DNA of 64,000 nt, from NCBI RefSeq assembly GCF_034424625.1, contig NZ_CP139976.1, positions 3,038,001 to 3,102,000 on the forward strand. The letters are read 5' to 3'. The translations under genes and the position numbers were made by a program. The notes below the pieces were generated by a model, which saw nothing but the letters and a program-made list of their open reading frames with translations, did no database searches and was not told where the DNA came from. This document shows positions 59,966 to 64,000 of this stretch, one piece after another; within the stretch, counting starts at the first letter, position 1, and each line of letters starts with the position of its first letter. The DNA is from Janthinobacterium lividum (GTDB taxonomy: Bacteria > Pseudomonadota > Gammaproteobacteria > Burkholderiales > Burkholderiaceae_D).

Positions 59966-60948
59966 TGAATCCCATGACTGCTCCTGACCGCGATCCACGC
60001 GACGTTTTTGAACCTGCCGACACGGCCATCGGCCAGCAAGCCGCGGCCTGGTGGGCGCGGCTGCGTGCCGACGATTTTACGCAGGCCGACGCCGACGCCT
60101 TGCGCGCCTGGTGCGCGCGCAGCCCTGCGCATGCGCGCGCCTGGCGCGAACTGCAACAGCTGTGGCAGGCGCTCGATCCCGCCTTGAGCCGCGCCGCCGC
60201 CGCGCCACAGCGGGAGAACGTGCTGGCGTTCCCGGCGCGCCCCGGGCGGCGGGCTTTTCTGGGCGGCGCGCTGGCGGCCGGCGTGGCCGTGCTGGCCTTG
60301 CGCCCGCCGCTGGGCGCCTGGCCTTCGCTGCAGGAATGGAGCGCCGACTACCGCACGGGCACGGGCGAGCAGCGGCAAGTGGCCCTGTCGCAGCAGATGA
60401 CGGTGCAGATGAATACGCAGACGCGCATCAATGTGCGGGCGCCGGAAGCGATCGAGTTGCTGGGCGGCGAGGCGGAAATCCTTGCCAGCGGCGCGCGCCA
60501 GCCCGTCACGGTGCTGGCGGGCGCGGGGCGCTTGCTGGCGCAGTCGGCCCGCTTCAACGTGCGCCACACGGACGACGCCGTCTGCGTCACCTGCCTGGCG
60601 GGCGCCGTGGAAGTCGTCTGGCAGCAGCGCCGCCAGACCCTCGATGCTGGGCAGCAACTGGTCTACGACGAGCGGGGCGTGCAGGCGGCCACGGCCGCGC
60701 CAAAGGGCGAGGCCAGCGCGTGGCGCACGGGCGCGCTGTCGTTTGTCGGCAAGCCGCTGGCCGAAGTCGTCGATGAAATCAACCGCTACCGGCCGGGCCG
60801 GGTGGTGCTGCGCAATGCCGAGCTGGGGCGCCGCCTCGTGCGCATGCGTTTTTCCATCGGGCAAACCGATGGCGCGCTGGCGATGATACGCGACCTGTAC
60901 GGCGCGCAAATGACCAGTCTGCCAGGCGGCATCGTGCTGCTCAGCTGA
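59965..60948 (+). CDS. FecR-family anti-sigma regulator (VreR-like)
   Basis: A 327-aa FecR-type protein. N-terminal cytosolic anti-sigma region (DUF4880; AAWWARLRADDFTQADADALRAWCARSP), a membrane span near 90-110 (AFLGGALAAGVAVLALRPPLG), then the periplasmic FecR domain (about 125-225, with EAIELLGGEAEILAS) and a C-terminal STN-receiving part (VGKPLAEVVDEINRYRPGRVVL). ATG 59965 overlaps the sigma-factor stop by one base. It would hold the sigma factor inactive until the STN protein signals. Confidence 0.93.
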   Translation: MNPMTAPDRDPRDVFEPADTAIGQQAAAWWARLRADDFTQADADALRAWCARSPAHARAWRELQQLWQALDPALSRAAAAPQRENVLAFPARPGRRAFLGGALAAGVAVLALRPPLGAWPSLQEWSADYRTGTGEQRQVALSQQMTVQMNTQTRINVRAPEAIELLGGEAEILASGARQPVTVLAGAGRLLAQSARFNVRHTDDAVCVTCLAGAVEVVWQQRRQTLDAGQQLVYDERGVQAATAAPKGEASAWRTGALSFVGKPLAEVVDEINRYRPGRVVLRNAELGRRLVRMRFSIGQTDGALAMIRDLYGAQMTSLPGGIVLLS

Positions 60949-60973
60949 TCCCGGTTTTCCCAGCGGCAGGGGA

Positions 60974-60990
60974 TTGAAAATATTTTTCAA
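60974..60990. promoter_or_regulatory. AT-rich palindrome upstream of the filamentous haemagglutinin gene
   Basis: ttgaaaa-tat-ttttcaa is a perfect 7-bp inverted repeat in the 143-base gap between the FecR gene and the haemagglutinin gene. It may be an operator, a promoter element or a weak terminator. The gap is otherwise without recognisable features. Confidence 0.4.
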
Positions 60991-61091
60991 AAAACATTAT
61001 CCCTTCCGCCGCCCAGCTACGTCATGGAGGCATGGACGCTTGCGCTACCGCCAGGCTCCGTTCCCTTCTCTCTAGCCAGGAAACCATTGCC

Positions 61092-64000
61092 ATGACCAAG
61101 CTTCACACTGCCCAGCGCCCAGTCCCCACCGTTGACACGGGCGCGCAGCGGTCCTCCACGCTGGGCAGCCGCTTGCGGCTCACGCCGCTCGCTTACGCAT
61201 TGACCACCATGCTGATGGCGGGCGCCTTTACCACGCCGGCGCGCGCGCAGCAGGCATTCAGCGGCGGCTGGTTCGCGGCCAAGGGCGCGGCGCAAAATAC
61301 GGCGGCCACCTCGGGCCGCCTGCCGAATGGCCAGCCGCTGCCGCTGGGCAGCCGTCCCGAGGGGCAACAACAGCAGGCGAACCAGCAATTGCAGCGCTCG
61401 CTCAACAACCTGAACCTGGCTGCGCGCGCCATCGCCGCGCAGCAATCGGCCCAGGCGCAGGCGCGCCAGGCGGCAGCCGGGCTGCCCGGCGCACCCGATG
61501 GTCTCGTGAAAGGCGGCTTGCAGGTCGACACCAACAGCCTGACGGTAGGATGGCTCAATGCCCAGGGCCCCGTGCAGACAGTGGCGAACGGCAAGACGGC
61601 CGTGGTGGTGCAGCAGACGGCGGACAAGGCCATCCTGAACTGGGAAACATTCAATGTGGGCAAGGATACGACCCTGACGTTCCAGCAGCAGAAGGACTGG
61701 GCCGTATTGAACCGGGTCAACGATCCGCAAGCGCGACCCAGCCAGATCCAGGGCCAGATCAAGGCCGATGGCACGGTGCTGCTCGTCAACCGCAACGGCA
61801 TCGTGTTTACGGGCACGAGCCAGGTCGACACGCGCAGCCTGGTGGCGGCCGCGGCCCGCGTCAGCGATACGCAATTCCAGAAAAACGGCATCTACAGTCC
61901 CGGCACGGCCGGCGCCTCGACGTTCACGGATGCGGCCGGCAAGGTGCAGGTGCAGGCAGGGGCGCGCATCGCCAGCAATGCGCCCAAGGGCAGCACGGAA
62001 GGGGGCGGCTATGTGATGCTGCTGGGCAAGGAAGTGCACAACGGGGGCGAGATCAGCACACCCAAGGGCCAGGCCCTGCTGGCTGCCGGCGACAGCTTTA
62101 GCATTAAAAAAGGCGTGGGCACGGATGGCAATCCGCTGTCGACCACGCGCGGCAGCGAAGTCGTGCCGCAGTTCGCGGCCGGCAGCACGGCGGGCAAGGT
62201 CGTCAACACGGGCCTGATCCAGGCGCGCGAAGGCGACGTCACCCTGGCCGGGCGCACGGTGCAGCAGGACGGCGTGCTGCTCGCCACCACCACCACGGCC
62301 ACGCGCGGCACCATCCACCTGAATGCCCTGGGCAGCGACGCTGCCGTTACCGTGGGACGCGGCGCCGCCACGGCCATCCTGGTCGAGGATGACGGCAAGA
62401 CGACGGCGCTCGACAGCCAGCGCGACGCCATGCGCGGCCCCGCCGTGACGTCCACGGAAAACATCCTCGCCGTGAACGACCGCCGCGACCAGTCGCGCAT
62501 CGAGATCGGCAGCGCCGGCACGGTGGAATTCCTCGGCGACTCGCTGACCCTGGCCACGGGCGGCCAGATCGCCGTCAATGCGGCCGGCCGCAGCCTCGTG
62601 CGCGACGGGGCGCAGCTCGACGTTTCCGGCGCCGTCGGCGTGAAGGTGGCGATGGAGGCGAACAATATCGACATCAATGTGCAGGGCAACGAGCAGCGCG
62701 ACGCGCCCGTCAACCGCGACGGCAAGGCCTTGATCAACAACAATATCTGGGTGGACCGCCGCAAGCTCGTGTTCGTACCGAAAGGCACGAACGGCTACGA
62801 CAGCGACCGCTGGTACACGGCCGGCGGCTTGCTGGAAGTGGCCGGCTACCTGGGCACGCAGGGGCATTCCGTCAGCGAATGGATGGCGCAGGGCGGCACG
62901 GTGAGCTTTGGCGGCAAGGATGTCGTCACGCAGCTTGGCTCCAGCATCAACCTGTCGGGCGGCACGCTTGACGTGCAGACGGGCGCGCTGCGCCAGACCT
63001 GGCTGAAGGGCGCGGACGGCAAGCTGTATGAAGCGGGCAGCGCGCCCGCCGACCTGGCGTATGCGGGCGTGTACAAGGGTTACGAGGAAGAGCATGCGCG
63101 CTGGGGCAAGGATGCCAGCGCCTTCTATGCCAATCCTTTGATCGCCGCGCAAAAACGCCTGGAAAACGGCTATACGGTGGGCCGCGACGCAGGCAAGCTG
63201 GTGGTCGCTACCGGTTCGGCCGTGCTGGAAGGCAGCATCGCGGGCGACGTTTTCCAGGGCGAGCGCCAGGCACAGGCGCCGCAAGCGGTGCTCGACGGCT
63301 ACCAGCAGTCGCAGCTGGCGGCCGCGCAGCGGGGGCAATTGATCGTCGGCCAGTATCAGCCGATGTTCGACAAGCGCACGGGCGTGCTGCAGCATGCGTT
63401 GTCGGCCGTCATGGACGAGGTGCGCCTGACGCGCGTGCAGGACGGCATCGCCGCCGGCCTCGACGTGGCCGACGTGTTGGCTGCAGAGCGTCAGGGCAAG
63501 CTGCTGCTCGACACCAACTTGCTCAACAGCCAGCAACTGGGCGCCGTCCGCATTGCCGCGAAAGGCGCGATCACCGTCGACAGCGCGCTGCAGGTGGCCG
63601 ATGGCGGCAATATCACCCTGTTCGGCAAGGAAGTGGCCATCAACGCCAGCTTGCGCAGCCGTGGCGGCAGCATCGCGGCCGGCAACGTGCTGAACCAGAT
63701 CGGTGCGCTGGGCATGCTCGATACCTTCGTCAATCCGGGCGTCCCCCCGGGCAAACTGGTGCTGGCCGATGGCGTCAGCCTCGATACCAGCGGTCTGCTC
63801 AGTAACGTGCTGCGCGATCCGCTGGCCGCCGCCGGCCTGCCATACCTGAACGGCGGCAGCGTATCGTTGCGGACGTACGGCGACGTGCGCATCGGCAATG
63901 GCAGCCTGATCGACGTGAGCTCGGGCGCGGCCATCCTGGCGCAGGCGAAACAGCAGGGCGGCAAGGGCGGCAACGTCACCCTGGCCAGCTATGGCGCGAC
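61092..64000 (+). CDS. Filamentous haemagglutinin / TpsA exoprotein, partial at window end
   Basis: An open frame from ATG 61092 to the edge of the window (at least 969 codons, no stop). An extended signal peptide (LRLTPLAYALTTMLMAGAFTTPARA) and a Gln-rich linker precede the two-partner-secretion domain at about 140-300: ILNWETFNVGKDTTLTFQQQ, then VLNRVND, then VLLVNRNGIVFTGTSQVD in place of the usual NPNG motif, then SLVAAAARVSD. The rest is repetitive beta-helix (GGTVSFGGKDV, GNITLFGKEVAI, SLRSRGGSIAAGN). Such proteins are large surface or secreted adhesins exported by a TpsB pore, not seen in the window. AGGAAAC precedes the start. The upstream sigma/FecR pair likely controls it. Confidence 0.92.
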   Translation, partial: MTKLHTAQRPVPTVDTGAQRSSTLGSRLRLTPLAYALTTMLMAGAFTTPARAQQAFSGGWFAAKGAAQNTAATSGRLPNGQPLPLGSRPEGQQQQANQQLQRSLNNLNLAARAIAAQQSAQAQARQAAAGLPGAPDGLVKGGLQVDTNSLTVGWLNAQGPVQTVANGKTAVVVQQTADKAILNWETFNVGKDTTLTFQQQKDWAVLNRVNDPQARPSQIQGQIKADGTVLLVNRNGIVFTGTSQVDTRSLVAAAARVSDTQFQKNGIYSPGTAGASTFTDAAGKVQVQAGARIASNAPKGSTEGGGYVMLLGKEVHNGGEISTPKGQALLAAGDSFSIKKGVGTDGNPLSTTRGSEVVPQFAAGSTAGKVVNTGLIQAREGDVTLAGRTVQQDGVLLATTTTATRGTIHLNALGSDAAVTVGRGAATAILVEDDGKTTALDSQRDAMRGPAVTSTENILAVNDRRDQSRIEIGSAGTVEFLGDSLTLATGGQIAVNAAGRSLVRDGAQLDVSGAVGVKVAMEANNIDINVQGNEQRDAPVNRDGKALINNNIWVDRRKLVFVPKGTNGYDSDRWYTAGGLLEVAGYLGTQGHSVSEWMAQGGTVSFGGKDVVTQLGSSINLSGGTLDVQTGALRQTWLKGADGKLYEAGSAPADLAYAGVYKGYEEEHARWGKDASAFYANPLIAAQKRLENGYTVGRDAGKLVVATGSAVLEGSIAGDVFQGERQAQAPQAVLDGYQQSQLAAAQRGQLIVGQYQPMFDKRTGVLQHALSAVMDEVRLTRVQDGIAAGLDVADVLAAERQGKLLLDTNLLNSQQLGAVRIAAKGAITVDSALQVADGGNITLFGKEVAINASLRSRGGSIAAGNVLNQIGALGMLDTFVNPGVPPGKLVLADGVSLDTSGLLSNVLRDPLAAAGLPYLNGGSVSLRTYGDVRIGNGSLIDVSSGAAILAQAKQQGGKGGNVTLASYGA

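Noticed and set aside
61017..63536. An 839-codon open frame on the minus strand opposite the filamentous haemagglutinin gene
   Set aside because: The plus-strand frame has a signal peptide, a TPS domain and beta-helix repeats; the minus-strand product has no recognisable feature.
1..64000. CRISPR arrays, tRNA, rRNA, integrases and insertion sequences
   Set aside because: No spaced direct-repeat array, no tRNA-like cloverleaf sequence, no rRNA and no transposase or integrase motif was noticed on either strand.

Overview
The window is GC-rich (roughly 65 percent by eye), densely coded on both strands, and reads like the chromosome of an Oxalobacteraceae betaproteobacterium (Janthinobacterium, Duganella or Massilia type). 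That placement is an inference from base composition, codon use and protein flavour; no rRNA, tRNA or other marker is present to fix it. About 64 genes are supported. No gene-free stretch exceeds 300 bases; the longest are about 230 bases before the small exported protein at 5499 and about 210 bases before the STN gene at 58665. I saw no tRNA, rRNA, CRISPR array, transposase or integrase.

Layout. 92-3404: an unrecognised protein, a siderophore-interacting protein with a divergent TetR regulator, then LodB and LodA (a cysteine tryptophylquinone oxidase and its flavoprotein maturase), ending at 5266. 5499-7722: a small exported protein and an OmpR-type two-component system. 7783-10518: a nitroreductase, an aldo/keto reductase and a LysR regulator. 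10519-18193: a BaeSR-like two-component system divergent from a complete RND efflux operon (adaptor, pump, outer-membrane channel). 18239-19691: a compact three-gene cassette with a free-standing contractile-injection tape-measure C-terminal domain, an Hcp-like tube protein and a small DUF6150-like protein. 19874-24749: a duplicated DUF4394 lipoprotein, arsB behind a nested palindrome, and a nemR-nemA pair with two identical operators. 24780-30659: NTF2-like protein, Rossmann protein, acetyltransferase, flavin reductase, a frameshifted glycosyltransferase, DUF2145 protein and partner, and an HDOD protein.

30814-46662: a run of metabolic modules, many controlled by a divergent regulator: cupin; LysR with two RraA-like aldolases and an anion symporter; acyl-CoA-dehydrogenase-like protein; AraC; DMT exporter; PaaI thioesterase; PanB; GST; LysR with a DHA2 pump; SDR; LysR with a second DHA2 pump; and a protein that looks like a degenerate archaeo-eukaryotic primase domain. 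46680-48600 is an AT-richer island of orphan genes, probably acquired. 48607-58455: PLD-family nuclease, LysR with tandem exported agmatine-deiminase paralogues, nitronate monooxygenase, LysR with an MFS permease, and an operon of three hydrolases.

58665 to the end: an STN/TonB-like signalling protein, an ECF sigma factor and a FecR-type anti-sigma regulator, translationally coupled, followed by a very large filamentous-haemagglutinin (TpsA) gene that runs off the window. The order recalls the VreA-VreI-VreR surface-signalling system of Pseudomonas aeruginosa, which controls a two-partner-secretion protein. The best candidates for something new are the Hcp/tape-measure cassette (18239-19691), the sigma/FecR/TpsA locus, and the primase-like orphan beside the AT-rich island.
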